A stretch of 64,000 nt of DNA from NCBI GenBank assembly GCA_964388575.1, contig CAYMAZ010000005.1:1-64000 (forward strand), in the 5' to 3' direction. The stretch's first letter is position 1. Each line of letters begins with the position of its first letter. Below are positions 35,236 through 44,522 of this stretch, one piece after another. Source of the stretch: CAYMAZ01 sp964388575. Its GTDB lineage: Bacteria > Bacteroidota > Bacteroidia > Bacteroidales > DTU049. Below the pieces are notes generated by a model. It was not told where the DNA came from. It did not search any database and saw nothing but the letters and a program-made list of their open reading frames with translations. Both the position numbers and the translations under genes were made by a program.

Positions 35236-35525
35236 TTATTTCTTACCTTTATCTTTATTCCCTGCATGACCACGAAAAATTCGCGTTGGANNNNNNNNNN
35301 AGCAAATTCACCGAGTCGATGTCCGACCATGTTTTCAGTTACGTATACCGGAATAAACTTATTTCCATTGTGTACTGCAACTGTATGCCCGACGAAATCA
35401 GGTGTAATCATTGAACTTCTTGACCAGGTCTTGACTGTTGTCTTTTTCCCTGAACCGTTAAGTTCAGATATTTTTCTATCTAGTTTATAGTGTACAAACG
35501 GACCTTTTTTTAATGAACGAGCCAT
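35236..35525 (-). CDS. rpsS: 30S ribosomal protein S19 (crosses an assembly gap)
   Basis: Head protein of the 30S subunit. Codons before the gap read MARSLKKGPFVHYKLDRKIS to VGHRLGEFA, and after it PTRIFRGHAGNKDKGKK to the TAA at 35236. Removing the ten Ns and one duplicated base (T) joins GEFA to PTR exactly as in other S19 proteins and gives 92 residues. It is therefore intact in the organism, and the apparent frameshift is an assembly effect. It follows rplB by 10 bases. Confidence 0.95.
35291..35300. other. Assembly gap (10 N) in rpsS
   Basis: The two flanks share a single base, and joining them with one base removed restores the S19 frame. No sequence appears to be missing. Confidence 0.9.
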
Positions 35526-35535
35526 ACTGATTTAT

Positions 35536-36424
35536 TTATTTTTTACGTCTTTCAATAATATACTTGTTTGAAGCATTCTTCTTTGCCCTGGTTTTATACC
35601 CTTTTGCAGGAATACCTTTACGNNNNNNNNNNGGTACTTTTCTTATTTGTTCTTGTTTTGTATCCCTTAGAATACAATCCTTTTCTAGATCTTGGATGAC
35701 CTCCTGAGGCACGGCCTTCACCACCACCCATCGGGTGATCAACAGGATTCATAACAACACCTCTTACTCTTGGTCTGCGTCCAAGCCATCTTGATCGACC
35801 GGCTTTTCCTGATGTTTCGAGGTTGTGGTCAGGATTGGATACAATACCGATTGTTGCTTTGCATTCCTGAAGAATCATTCTTGTTTCTCCGGAGGGCATA
35901 CGTAAAATGGCATATTTTCCATCTCTTGACATGAGTTGCGCATAAGATCCGGCACTTCTTGATAATTTCGCTCCCTGTCCTGGTCTCAGTTCTACATTGT
36001 GAATAACAGTTCCAAACGGGACTTCACTCAAATACATACAGTTTCCAACATCAGCAGCAACACCTTTACCACTGAATATTACCTGACCTACTTTCAGTCC
36101 CTGTGGAGCGATAATGTAACGTTTTTCTCCGTCTGCATAAAAAAGTAATGCAATTCTGGCTGAACGGTTTGGATCATATTCAATACTCTTAACGGTTGCA
36201 GGGATGTTTTCCTTTTCTCTTTTGAAATCAATAATTCTGTATTTCTGTTTGTGTCCGCCACCGAGGTATCTCATTGTCATTTTTCCTCCGTTATTGCGTC
36301 CGCCTGATTTCATTTTGCGAACAACCAACCCTTTCTCGGGTTTCGCAGAAGTAATTTCTTCAAATGAGCTTATCTCCTTAAATCTCTGACCGGGTGTTAC
36401 CGGTTTGTATTTTTTCAGTGCCAT
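35536..36424 (-). CDS. rplB: 50S ribosomal protein L2 (crosses an assembly gap with redundant ends)
   Basis: Peptidyl-transferase centre protein. MALKKYKPVTPGQRFKEISS starts it, and GVVMNPVDHPMGGGEGRASG holds the catalytic-centre His region. Before the gap 264 codons end RKGLYSKGYKTRTNKKST. After it the frame restarts RKGIPAKGYKTRAKKNAS and ends NKYIIERRKK. The two 18-codon stretches are alternative versions of the same segment. Using only one gives 274 residues, the normal L2 length. The gene is certainly functional; which tail is genuine is not decided by this sequence. Confidence 0.93.
35623..35632. other. Assembly gap (10 N) in rplB with homologous, diverged flanks
   Basis: The 54 bases on each side encode the same L2 segment but differ in about one third of positions by eye, so the contigs overlap in gene content without being identical. 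Confidence 0.9.
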
Positions 36425-36438
36425 TATATTTTCTGTTA

Positions 36439-36735
36439 CTATACGTTACTATAAAAATCTATTATCTGATCTGATTTTAGAGTGATGATTGCTTTTTTGA
36501 AAGCAGAAGTTCTTCCTTTTATAAAACCTCTTTTTGTACCACGCGTTTTATTTTTTCCTGCATACACCATTGTATTGACAGAAACCACATCCACTCCGTA
36601 AAGCTCTTCAACAGCCTTCTTAATTTCCTCTTTGCTTGCAGATTTGACAACAACAAAACCATAACGATTACCCTTTTTCTCGGTAATGGTTGTCATTTTT
36701 TCTGTTATCAACGGCTTCATTATGATATCTTTCAT
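36439..36735 (-). CDS. rplW: 50S ribosomal protein L23
   Basis: 98 residues, main docking site for trigger factor and SRP at the tunnel exit. IIMKPLITEKMTTITEKKGN, IKKAVEELYGVDVVSVNTMV and the basic block TRGTKRGFIKGRTSAFKKAI fit the family. It begins 12 bases after rplD. Confidence 0.96.
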   Translation of the reverse strand: MKDIIMKPLITEKMTTITEKKGNRYGFVVVKSASKEEIKKAVEELYGVDVVSVNTMVYAGKNKTRGTKRGFIKGRTSAFKKAIITLKSDQIIDFYSNV

Positions 36736-36747
36736 GCTATTTTCAGC

Positions 36748-37380
36748 TTATTGGTTTAACATAATATTCTCAATTTGCTTCAAAGACCCTTCAGTAATGA
36801 TCATTTTATTTGCCCACAAAACTTGATAAGTATTTAATTCTGAAGCATTTAAAACTTTCACATTCTGCAAATTTCGAGTTGACAAAAATACACTTTTATT
36901 TGATTCATCTAACACTAAAAGTATTTTTTTATCATGAAAATCGAAATTTTTAAGAATATTTAAAAATTCCTGAGTCTTTGGAGTATCAAAAACGATGCTG
37001 TCAATCACTGTAATATCCTGATTAACTGCTTTGTACGTTAATGCACTCTTTCTTGCAAGCAATTTAACTTTTTTATTCACTTTAATGCTGAAGTCATGAG
37101 GTTTTGGTCCAAAAACTCTTGCACCGCCTCTGAGCAATGGTGATTTGATGTCTCCCCTGCGTGCATTACCAGTTCCCTTTTGACGATACAGCTTTCTGGT
37201 ACTTCCTGACAACTCACTTCTTTCTTTCGTTTTTGCTGTTCCCTGTCTTTGATTCGCCAGATAAGATTTGACATCAAGATAAATGGCATGGTCATTCGGT
37301 TCAATACCATAAATCCCGGGATTCAATTCGGCAGATCTGTCGGTCTGCGTTCCGTCTGTTTTATATACTTTTAGCTCCAT
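36748..37380 (-). CDS. rplD: 50S ribosomal protein L4
   Basis: 210 residues; its long loop lines the tunnel (KLYRQKGTGNARRGDIKSPL). The C-terminal strands carry ILLVLDESNKSVFLSTRNLQ and VLWANKMIITEG. Its start overlaps the end of rplC by 10 bases. L4 represses the S10 operon in E. coli; no leader structure for that is visible here. Confidence 0.97.
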   Translation of the reverse strand: MELKVYKTDGTQTDRSAELNPGIYGIEPNDHAIYLDVKSYLANQRQGTAKTKERSELSGSTRKLYRQKGTGNARRGDIKSPLLRGGARVFGPKPHDFSIKVNKKVKLLARKSALTYKAVNQDITVIDSIVFDTPKTQEFLNILKNFDFHDKKILLVLDESNKSVFLSTRNLQNVKVLNASELNTYQVLWANKMIITEGSLKQIENIMLNQ

Positions 37381-38000
37381 CTTTCTAATTTTAAATATGA
37401 ACCTTTTGCTCCTGGTACGGATCCTTTAACTACAATTAAATTTTTATCTGGAAAAATTTTCATGACCTGAACATTGATCACTTTGACTTTCCTATTTCCC
37501 ATCTGGCCTGCCATTCTCATTCCCTTGAAAACGCGGGATGGATAAGATGAGGCTCCAATTGAACCGGGTGCTCTCAGACGATTATGCTGACCATGTGTTT
37601 GATCTCCGACACCTCCGAAACCATGACGTTTCACTACGCCCTGAAATCCTTTTCCTTTGGAGAAACCCTGAACATCAATGTATTCTCCTTCGATAAAAAT
37701 GTCAACTTTCAGAACTTCCCCGAAGTTCTTCTTGTTTCCTTCCTCAAAACGAGTAAATTCACGAATCACTCTTTTTGGATTTGTACTTGCCTTTTTGAAA
37801 TGATTCAATAACGCTTTTGGTGTGTTTTTCTCTTTTTTGTCATCATAGGCAAGCTGGATGGCATCATATCCATCCTTTTCAACTGTTTTGACCTGAGTAA
37901 CCACACAAGGACCAGCCTCAATAACAGTGCATGGGACTCTTTTCCCAGAGGCATCATAGATGCTAGTCATTCCGATTTTTTTTCCTAATAATCCTGACAT
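37371..38000 (-). CDS. rplC: 50S ribosomal protein L3
   Basis: 209 residues near the peptidyl-transferase centre. MSGLLGKKIGMTSIYDASGK, GFSKGKGFQGVVKRHGFGG and GASSYPSRVFKGMRMAGQMG are complete. It lies 23 bases after rpsJ and overlaps rplD by 10 bases. Confidence 0.97.
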   Translation of the reverse strand: MSGLLGKKIGMTSIYDASGKRVPCTVIEAGPCVVTQVKTVEKDGYDAIQLAYDDKKEKNTPKALLNHFKKASTNPKRVIREFTRFEEGNKKNFGEVLKVDIFIEGEYIDVQGFSKGKGFQGVVKRHGFGGVGDQTHGQHNRLRAPGSIGASSYPSRVFKGMRMAGQMGNRKVKVINVQVMKIFPDKNLIVVKGSVPGAKGSYLKLERWS

Positions 38001-38023
38001 GGTTATACATTATTTATAGTTAA

Positions 38024-38329
38024 TTATACTTTAATTTCGACATCAACACCGCTGGGTAATTCCAGTTTCATCAGCGCATCAATTGTTTTACTGTTTGTGC
38101 TGTAGATATCCAGCAGTCTTTTGTATGCTGATACCTGAAACTGTTCGCGGGATTTTTTGTTAACGAATGTTGATCGGTTAATTGTGAATATTTTTTTATC
38201 AGTCGGCAACGGAATCGGGCCATTCACAATTGCACCTGTTGTTTTAACAGCTTTTACGATCTTCTCTGCTGATTTATCAACAAGATTGTAATCGTATGAC
38301 TTCAACTTAATGCGAATCTTTTGTTTCAC
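38024..38329 (-). CDS. rpsJ: 30S ribosomal protein S10 (NusE)
   Basis: 101 residues, 30S head protein that also couples NusG and antitermination. MKQKIRIKLKSYDYNLVDKS, VNGPIPLPTDKKIFTINRST and LPSGVDVEIKV are typical. It starts 31 bases after fusA, with no tuf gene between, so the str and S10 clusters run together. Confidence 0.97.
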   Translation of the reverse strand: MKQKIRIKLKSYDYNLVDKSAEKIVKAVKTTGAIVNGPIPLPTDKKIFTINRSTFVNKKSREQFQVSAYKRLLDIYSTNSKTIDALMKLELPSGVDVEIKV

Positions 38330-38360
38330 TTTGATGATTATTTAATTATTACTTTATGTT

Positions 38361-40451
38361 TTAAATTAGTATTCCTTTAATTTTGTATATGACATCTTTG
38401 GCAATTTCTGCCGGAGTGATATTATAATGTGAAAATTCAAGTGTTGATGAAGCCCTGCCTGAAGACATTGATCTGAGTTCTGTCACATAACCAAACATTG
38501 ATGCCAAAGGGACTGTTGCATTTATGATCTGCAAATGAGCCTGAGAATCAAGCCCGCTCACAACACCACGACGACGTGTAATATCGGATGAAATATCTCC
38601 GACATATTCAGGTGGTGTAATGACATGCAGTTTCATGATTGGTTCGAGCAAAACGCTTCCGGCCTGCCTGAGTGCTTCCCTGAATGCGATACCGGCACAG
38701 ATTTCAAATGAAAGTTGATCTGAATCGACTGAATGAACTGATCCGTCTTTTACCGTAACCTTAAGATTCATAACAGGAAAACCTCCAAGGACACCATTTG
38801 TCATGGCATTCTTAATTCCACGCTCAACCGGAACAGCATACTCTTTTGGTACTAACGAAGCTGAAACACTCCATACAAATTCAAACGTATTTTCTGAATC
38901 TGAAAGTGGTTCAACCTGTAGCTCAAGATCTGCAAATTTTCCCTTTCCTCCGGTTTGTTTTTTATATATCTCTCTGTGAACAACAGACTTCAGTATGGTT
39001 TCTTTGTATGCAACCTGTGGTTTTCCGAGATTACAATCAACCAGAAACTCCCTCTTTAATCTGTCAACAATTACTTCCAAATGCAATTCTCCCATTCCAC
39101 TAATAATTGTTTGTCCCAGTTCTTCATCTATTTTAACCTGAAATGTGGGATCTTCTTCGACCATTTTTGCAAGTCCGATGGACAACTTTTCAACATCGTT
39201 CTGTGTTTTCGGTTCAATTGCAATGCTGATGACAGGTTCTGGAAATTTGATTTGTTCAAGTAAAATTGGATTTTTCTCATCACACAGGGTGTGCCCGGTT
39301 GTAATATTTTTCAAACCCACAAGTGCGACAATATCTCCGGCTTCAACAAAATCAATTGATGTATGTTTATTGGCATGAAGACGGAAAATTTTAGAAATTC
39401 TTTCTTTTTTTCCGGTGGCCGAGTTGTAAACCAAGTCACCAACCTTCACTTTTCCGGAATATATTCTTGCAAAGGCAACTCTTCCCACATAGGGATCATT
39501 TGATATCTTAAAAACCAATGCTGCTAAAGGATTCTGTGAAGAATGCTGAACTGGATAAATATCATCAGTTTTAATTGAATGAGCCTGAATTTCTGGCAAA
39601 TCATCGGGAGAAGGTAAATAAGCTACAATTGAATCAATCAGAAACTGAACCCCCTTGTTTTTGAAAGAGGATCCGCAAAAAACAGGAGTAATTCTGTTTT
39701 CGAGTGTCGCTTTGCGTACCTGAGACCGAATTTCTTGTTCAGTGATAGAATCCGGATTGTTTATATATTTTTCTAAAAGTTCATCGGATTCTTCTGCAGC
39801 ACCTTCAATGAGTAATTTTCGATAATTGTTGACCTGGGATTGCAAATCTTCAGGGATTTCAACTTCATAGAATGTTCTTCCCAATGATTCCTCATCCCAT
39901 TTGAATGCTTTATTTGATACAAGGTCAATAATACCTGCTAGATGTTCTTCTTCGCCCAGAGGTATTTGCATAACAATGGGATTGGCTCCGAGCTTTTGTC
40001 TGATTTGATTAACTACATTAAAAAAATCAGCACCCTGCCTGTCAAGTTTGTTCACATAACAGATTCTTGGGATGTGATATTTATCAGCCTGATGCCAGAC
40101 AGTTTCAGACTGGGGTTCAACGCCACCCACACCACAAAACAAAGCAACTGCACCATCAAGAACCCGGAGTGAGCGCTCCACTTCAACAGTGAAATCAACG
40201 TGTCCTGGAGTGTCGATAATATTAATTTTATACTCTGTTCCGGAAAAATTCCAATAAACAGTTGTTGCTGCCGAAGTAATTGTAATGCCTCTTTCCTGTT
40301 CCTGAGGCATCCAATCCATTGTTGCTGTACCTTCATGCACTTCACCAAGAGAATAGTTCACACCCGTATAATACAGAATACGCTCAGTAGTCGTCGTTTT
40401 TCCTGCATCAATATGAGCCATTATCCCTATGTTTCTTACATTCTTCATCAA
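38361..40451 (-). CDS. fusA: Elongation factor G
   Basis: A 696-residue translocation GTPase. G1 is IMAHIDAGKTTTTERILYYT, G3 is IDTPGHVDFT and G4 is VNKLDRQGADFF. Domain IV carries GVLGGFPVMNLKVTVKDGS, and the C terminus has PIMKLHVITPPEYVGDISSD and RRGVVSGLDSQ. All domains are present and the length is normal. It lies 25 bases after rpsG. The first codon could be 40451 or the next ATG at 40448. Confidence 0.97.
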   Translation of the reverse strand: MMKNVRNIGIMAHIDAGKTTTTERILYYTGVNYSLGEVHEGTATMDWMPQEQERGITITSAATTVYWNFSGTEYKINIIDTPGHVDFTVEVERSLRVLDGAVALFCGVGGVEPQSETVWHQADKYHIPRICYVNKLDRQGADFFNVVNQIRQKLGANPIVMQIPLGEEEHLAGIIDLVSNKAFKWDEESLGRTFYEVEIPEDLQSQVNNYRKLLIEGAAEESDELLEKYINNPDSITEQEIRSQVRKATLENRITPVFCGSSFKNKGVQFLIDSIVAYLPSPDDLPEIQAHSIKTDDIYPVQHSSQNPLAALVFKISNDPYVGRVAFARIYSGKVKVGDLVYNSATGKKERISKIFRLHANKHTSIDFVEAGDIVALVGLKNITTGHTLCDEKNPILLEQIKFPEPVISIAIEPKTQNDVEKLSIGLAKMVEEDPTFQVKIDEELGQTIISGMGELHLEVIVDRLKREFLVDCNLGKPQVAYKETILKSVVHREIYKKQTGGKGKFADLELQVEPLSDSENTFEFVWSVSASLVPKEYAVPVERGIKNAMTNGVLGGFPVMNLKVTVKDGSVHSVDSDQLSFEICAGIAFREALRQAGSVLLEPIMKLHVITPPEYVGDISSDITRRRGVVSGLDSQAHLQIINATVPLASMFGYVTELRSMSSGRASSTLEFSHYNITPAEIAKDVIYKIKGILI

Positions 40452-40476
40452 TTCAGTACAGTCTCAGTCAATATTA

Positions 40477-40944
40477 TTAAAATCTGAAATGTGAAAATGC
40501 TTTGTTGGCTTCTGCCATTCTGTGAATATCTTCTTTACGCTTGAAAGCAGAACCTTCTTCTCTGAATGCAGCCATAATTTCAGCTGCAAGTTTGTTCTCC
40601 ATTTTCTTTTCGTTGCGTTTTCTGGCAAAATTGATCAGATTTTTCATTCCGATACTTGATTTTCTGTCAGCACGGATTTCTGAAGGAATCTGAAAAGTAG
40701 CACCACCAATACGGCGGCTCCTTACTTCAACCTGAGGCGTAACATTTGAAAGTGCTTTTTTAAACACTTCAAGACCATCTTCTTTGGTTTTTTCAGAAAC
40801 AATGTCAATTGCATTGTAAAAAATATTGAAAGCAACATTCTTTTTCCCCATGAGCATCAAATTGTTCACAAACTTGGTCACCTGAGGATCCTGAAATTTC
40901 GGATCAGGTAGAATGATTCTTTTTTTTGGTTTAGACTTTCTCAT
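40477..40944 (-). CDS. rpsG: 30S ribosomal protein S7
   Basis: 155 residues, 30S head assembly protein. MRKSKPKKRIILPDPKFQDP, KVNNLMLMGKKNVA-like FVNNLMLMGKKNVAFNIF and GGATFQIPSEIR are diagnostic. It follows rpsL by 24 bases. Confidence 0.97.
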   Translation of the reverse strand: MRKSKPKKRIILPDPKFQDPQVTKFVNNLMLMGKKNVAFNIFYNAIDIVSEKTKEDGLEVFKKALSNVTPQVEVRSRRIGGATFQIPSEIRADRKSSIGMKNLINFARKRNEKKMENKLAAEIMAAFREEGSAFKRKEDIHRMAEANKAFSHFRF

Positions 40945-40968
40945 ATCTGTTGTCCTGTTTTTACTACG

Positions 40969-41352
40969 TTATGCTTTTTTTGCCTTCGGCCTTTTGGTTC
41001 CGTATTTTGAACGGCGTTGTGTACGTCCGTCAACTCCGGAAGTATCAAGCGCTCCTCTAATGATGTGATAGCGTACACCGGGAAGGTCTTTCACTCTTCC
41101 TCCACGAATCAGAACAATAGAGTGCTCCTGCAAATTGTGCCCTTCTCCGGGGATGTATGAGTTCACTTCCTTTCCATTGGTCAGACGAACACGGGCAACT
41201 TTACGTAATGCCGAATTCGGTTTTTTAGGTGTTGTGGTGTATACCCTGACACAAACTCCACGTCTCTGAGGACATGAATCCAATGCGGGTGATTTACTTT
41301 TAAATTCAAGTTTCTTGCGTCCCTTGCGTACTAATTGTTGTATTGTTGGCAT
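40969..41352 (-). CDS. rpsL: 30S ribosomal protein S12
   Basis: 127 residues at the decoding centre. MPTIQQLVRKGRKKLEFKSK starts it, and TTPKKPNSALRKVARVRLTN holds the lysine whose change gives streptomycin resistance elsewhere (wild-type Lys here). GRVKDLPGVRYHIIRGALDT follows. The first gene of the cluster, with a well-formed promoter 48 bases upstream. Confidence 0.97.
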   Translation of the reverse strand: MPTIQQLVRKGRKKLEFKSKSPALDSCPQRRGVCVRVYTTTPKKPNSALRKVARVRLTNGKEVNSYIPGEGHNLQEHSIVLIRGGRVKDLPGVRYHIIRGALDTSGVDGRTQRRSKYGTKRPKAKKA

Positions 41353-41399
41353 ACAGTCAATTTAATTAATTTATTCAAAACTCGGTTTTTTTGGGACTG

Positions 41400-41431
41400 C
41401 AAAATTAGATAGATTATTTGATATAACCAAA
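41400..41431 (-). promoter_or_regulatory. Main promoter of the str-S10-spc-alpha cluster
   Basis: On the minus strand TTTG (41428-41431), a 20-base spacer, then TAATTTTG (41400-41407) followed by CA. Both boxes and the spacing fit the Bacteroidetes housekeeping promoter. It lies 47 bases before the rpsL ATG and after the rpe terminator. The clearest promoter in the window. Confidence 0.7.
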
Positions 41432-41489
41432 TGGTTTTGAATATTTTTTCACAAATGGACAATAAATTGTTTTAACAATATTTTGTTAA

Positions 41490-41512
41490 GAAAAATTGGT
41501 TGGAGACAACCA
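41490..41512 (-). terminator. Intrinsic terminator after rpe
   Basis: On the minus strand TGGTTG and CAACCA (plus-strand 41507-41512 and 41497-41502) form a 6-bp stem with a TCTC loop, followed by ATTTTTC. It lies 37 bases past the rpe stop and upstream of the rpsL promoter. Confidence 0.6.
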
Positions 41513-41549
41513 TTAGTTCCATTTTCTTTGAAGAAAAGAGATTTTTACC

Positions 41550-42200
41550 TCAGGAAATCAAAAATGCATCAATTTCTGCAGCAGGATCAGGGGCGTTGAA
41601 CACTGCATTCCCTGCAACAAGAACATTGGCTCCGGCATCAAAAAGCATTCGTACATTGCTTCTGTTAACGCCTCCATCCACCTGAATTATACATTCAGGG
41701 TTAACTTTATTTCTTAAAGCATCCAGTTTTTTAATTTTTTCAAAGGTTGAAGGTATAAAACTCTGCCCGCCAAAACCAGGATTCACTGACATAAGAAGAA
41801 CCATGTCTGCATATGGCAAAATTTCTTCAAGAACATGAATCGATGTATGTGGATTCAGGGAGACGCCAGCCTTTACATTTTTCTCACGGATCTTTTGTAG
41901 CGCCCTGTGGAGATGAGTGACTGCTTCATAATGCAATGTTAACACATCAGCTCCAGCATCAATATATTGCTGTATGTATTGTTCGGCATTTGTAATCATC
42001 AGGTGAACATCCATGACCTTTGTAGTCGCTTTTCGAATTTGTTTCAGAATGGGGAACCCGAACGTGAGATTGGGGACGAAATGACCATCCATAATATCGC
42101 AATGAATCCATTCAGCAGAACTTTGGTTAAGCATTTCAATTTCTTTTCCAAGTGTCATAAAATCGGCCGACAACAAAGAGGGAGCTATAATGCGTATCAT
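41550..42200 (-). CDS. rpe: Ribulose-phosphate 3-epimerase
   Basis: A 216-residue TIM-barrel metalloenzyme of the pentose phosphate pathway. APSLLSADFMTLGKEIEML and WIHCDIMDGHFVPNLTFG hold the metal ligands and catalytic Asp, and VLLMSVNPGFGGQSFIPST and IQVDGGVNRSNVRML complete the phosphate and metal sites. Flanked by its own promoter and terminator, so probably a single-gene unit between pnp and the str cluster. Confidence 0.96.
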   Translation of the reverse strand: MIRIIAPSLLSADFMTLGKEIEMLNQSSAEWIHCDIMDGHFVPNLTFGFPILKQIRKATTKVMDVHLMITNAEQYIQQYIDAGADVLTLHYEAVTHLHRALQKIREKNVKAGVSLNPHTSIHVLEEILPYADMVLLMSVNPGFGGQSFIPSTFEKIKKLDALRNKVNPECIIQVDGGVNRSNVRMLFDAGANVLVAGNAVFNAPDPAAEIDAFLIS

Positions 42201-42241
42201 ATATGTTTCATTTTGTCTTTACATTATTATAACTTACGTTG

Positions 42242-42249
42242 CAAAATTA
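42242..42249 (-). promoter_or_regulatory. Promoter -7 box (TAATTTTG) of rpe
   Basis: A perfect TAnnTTTG followed by CA on the minus strand, 41 bases before the rpe ATG. It directly follows the T-run of the pnp terminator. No -33 TTTG at the expected distance, which lies inside the terminator stem-loop. Confidence 0.5.
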
Positions 42250-42251
42250 AT

Positions 42252-42287
42252 AAAAAAAGCAGATGAATGTCTGTTTTTCATCTGCTT
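42252..42287 (-). terminator. Intrinsic terminator after pnp
   Basis: On the minus strand AAGCAGATGAA and TTCATCTGCTT (plus-strand 42277-42287 and 42257-42267) form a perfect 11-bp stem with a 9-base loop, followed by TTTTTATT. It lies 28 bases after the pnp stop. Confidence 0.85.
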
Positions 42288-42315
42288 CTAAAAAGGTAGT
42301 ATTTTTTGAACTTGT

Positions 42316-44468
42316 TTATTCAGGGCTTTTGTTTGATTCGGGTTTTGGTAAAAGAACTTTTCTGGATAATTTCATTTTTCCGGTTTTAGAATCTATGTCT
42401 ATTAATTTAACTGTGACCTGATCTCCCTGCTTGAAATATTCCTTTGCATCTTTAACGTGCTTCCAGTCAATTTCAGAAATATGTAACAATCCTTCTTTGC
42501 CGGGAAGAATTTCAACAAAAACACCAAAATCAAGAATTGATTTCACAACACCCTCATACACTTCGCCAATTTCAGGTACTGCTGTGATCAGTTTAATTCT
42601 TTGTAAAACGGTATCAATATCTTCTCTGTTTAACGCAAAGACATCAATCATTCCGAAATCACCAACTTCCTGAATAACAATTGTTGAATTTGTTGCTCTC
42701 TGCAGTTCCTGAATATGTTTTCCACCTGGACCTATGATTGCTCCAATGAATTCACGCGGAATTGAAAGTTTAGCAAATCTGGGAACCTGAGGTTTGTAGT
42801 CTTCGCGTGGAGTCTTAATAATTTTATTCATTTCATTCAGAATATGCTCACGCCCTCTTTTTGCCTGAGCCAATGCTTCTGTAAGAATTTCATATGACAG
42901 ACCTTCAATTTTAATATCCATCTGACAGGCTGTGATTCCATCTTTTGTACCTGTAACTTTAAAATCCATATCACCAAGATGATCCTCATCTCCGAGAATA
43001 TCAGACAGGATTGCATATTTGCCTGTTTGCTTGTCAGTTATTAATCCCATTGCAATACCACTGACAGCCTTTCTCATTTTGACACCTGAATCCATCAGAG
43101 CCATAGAGCCAGCACAAACAGTCGCCATTGAAGATGAACCATTTGATTCAAGTATATCAGATACAACACGGATTGTGTATGCATTTTCCTCATCGGGAGG
43201 CAACATTGGTTTTAATGCTCTGAGAGCAAGATTTCCATGACCAACCTCTCTTCTTCCGGTTCTCAACATTTTATTTTCACCGGTTGAGAATGGGGGGAAA
43301 TTATAATGCAGCATAAATCTGTTTTTTCCTTCAAACACAACACCATCGATGATCTGTTCATCAAGGGAAGTTCCCAAAGTAACAGTTGTCAGTGACTGAG
43401 TTTCACCNNNNNNNNNNCGCGGGTAAAAATTGAAGAACCATGTGCAGAAGGCAAGTAGTCAACCTCACCCCATATGGGTCTGATTTCGTCAAGCTGACGA
43501 CCATCAAGCCTGATTCTATCCTGAAGAACTGCCTGACGAACAACTTCTTTGTGCAGATCATGAAAATATCTTTTTATAAGAGGCATTTTATCTACCCTTT
43601 CATCTTCAGGAATTGTATCAACAAATGCATCTTGAATGGCTGAGAATTCATGAGTTCTGAGTTTCTTATTTGCAATATGTTTTCTTGTAACATCAAAAAT
43701 TTTCTGTTCACAAAATTCAGTTAATTGTTTTTTCAACTCATCGTCATGTTTTTCGTGACAATAAATTCTTTTGTTCCGTGCTTTTTCAACTTTATTTGCA
43801 AGTTCAATCTGTGCTTTGCATTGAATTTTGATTGCTTCATGTGCAGTTCTCAGGGCCTGGATCATGATTTCCTCAGAAACTTCCTTCATTTCCCCTTCAA
43901 CCATTGTTATGTCATCCATTGTTGCGGCAACGATCAGTTCCAGTTCTGCATTTTCAAGTTGAGAAACGGACGGATTAATCACAAATTCATCCTGTATGTA
44001 GGCAATTCTTACTTCTGAAATCGGTCCATGAAAAGGAATATCGGAAACCATGAGTGCACTTGATGCCGCTAAAGCAGCATATGCATCAGGAGGAGTATCT
44101 TTATCTGCAGAAATAAGAAAAACAAGCACCTGTGTTTCGGCATGAAAATCATTTGGAAACATTGGCCGGAGTGCTCTGTCAATCAGTCGGCTGATCAGAA
44201 TTTCATATTCAGAGGGTCTTGCTTCCCGTTTAAAAAAACCTCCCGGGAAACGTCCGAGTGCAGCATATTTCTCCTGATAATCTACTGACAGAGGCATAAA
44301 ATCAACGTTATCTGCTGCATCTTCTTTCGCCACAACTGTTGCAAGCAGCATTGTGTCTCCAATTTTGACAACAACAGAACCATCTGCCTGCTTTGCAAGT
44401 TTTCCGGTTTCAATATTGATCTCAGTATAATTGTTGAGTTTAAAAGTTTCTGAAATTGGGGTGTACAT
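42316..44468 (-). CDS. pnp: Polynucleotide phosphorylase (crosses an assembly gap)
   Basis: Phosphorolytic 3'-5' RNase of mRNA turnover. Two RNase PH-like domains are separated by a helical domain. IETGKLAKQADGSVVVKIGD is near the start, and YLPSAHGSSIFTR meets GETQSLTTVTLGTSLDEQ across the gap. KH has IGPGGKHIQELQRATNST, and S1 has YEGVVKSILDFGVFVEI. Removing the ten Ns plus one duplicated G gives exactly 713 codons in one frame, so the gene is intact. It follows rpsO, the classic rpsO-pnp pairing, and a terminator stands between them. Confidence 0.95.
43408..43417. other. Assembly gap (10 N) in pnp
   Basis: The flanks CGCG and GGTG (minus strand) share one base, and merging them restores FTRGETQ and the frame. 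Nothing seems missing. Confidence 0.9.
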
Positions 44469-44484
44469 CGTTTACAATTTTTTT

Positions 44485-44522
44485 ATGTTAAAAAACAAAA
44501 AAGGCAATGAAATATTGCCTTT
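44485..44522 (-). terminator. Intrinsic terminator between rpsO and pnp
   Basis: On the minus strand AAAGGCAAT and ATTGCCTTT (plus-strand 44514-44522 and 44500-44508) form a 9-bp stem with a 5-base loop, followed by TTTTTTGTTTTTT. It lies 22 bases after the rpsO stop and 31 before the pnp start. Read-through or a hidden promoter must supply pnp. Confidence 0.8.

Noticed and set aside
35236..36424. Frameshifted or truncated rpsS and rplB (pseudogenes)
   Set aside because: The frame breaks coincide exactly with runs of ten Ns, and essential residues on both sides are intact.
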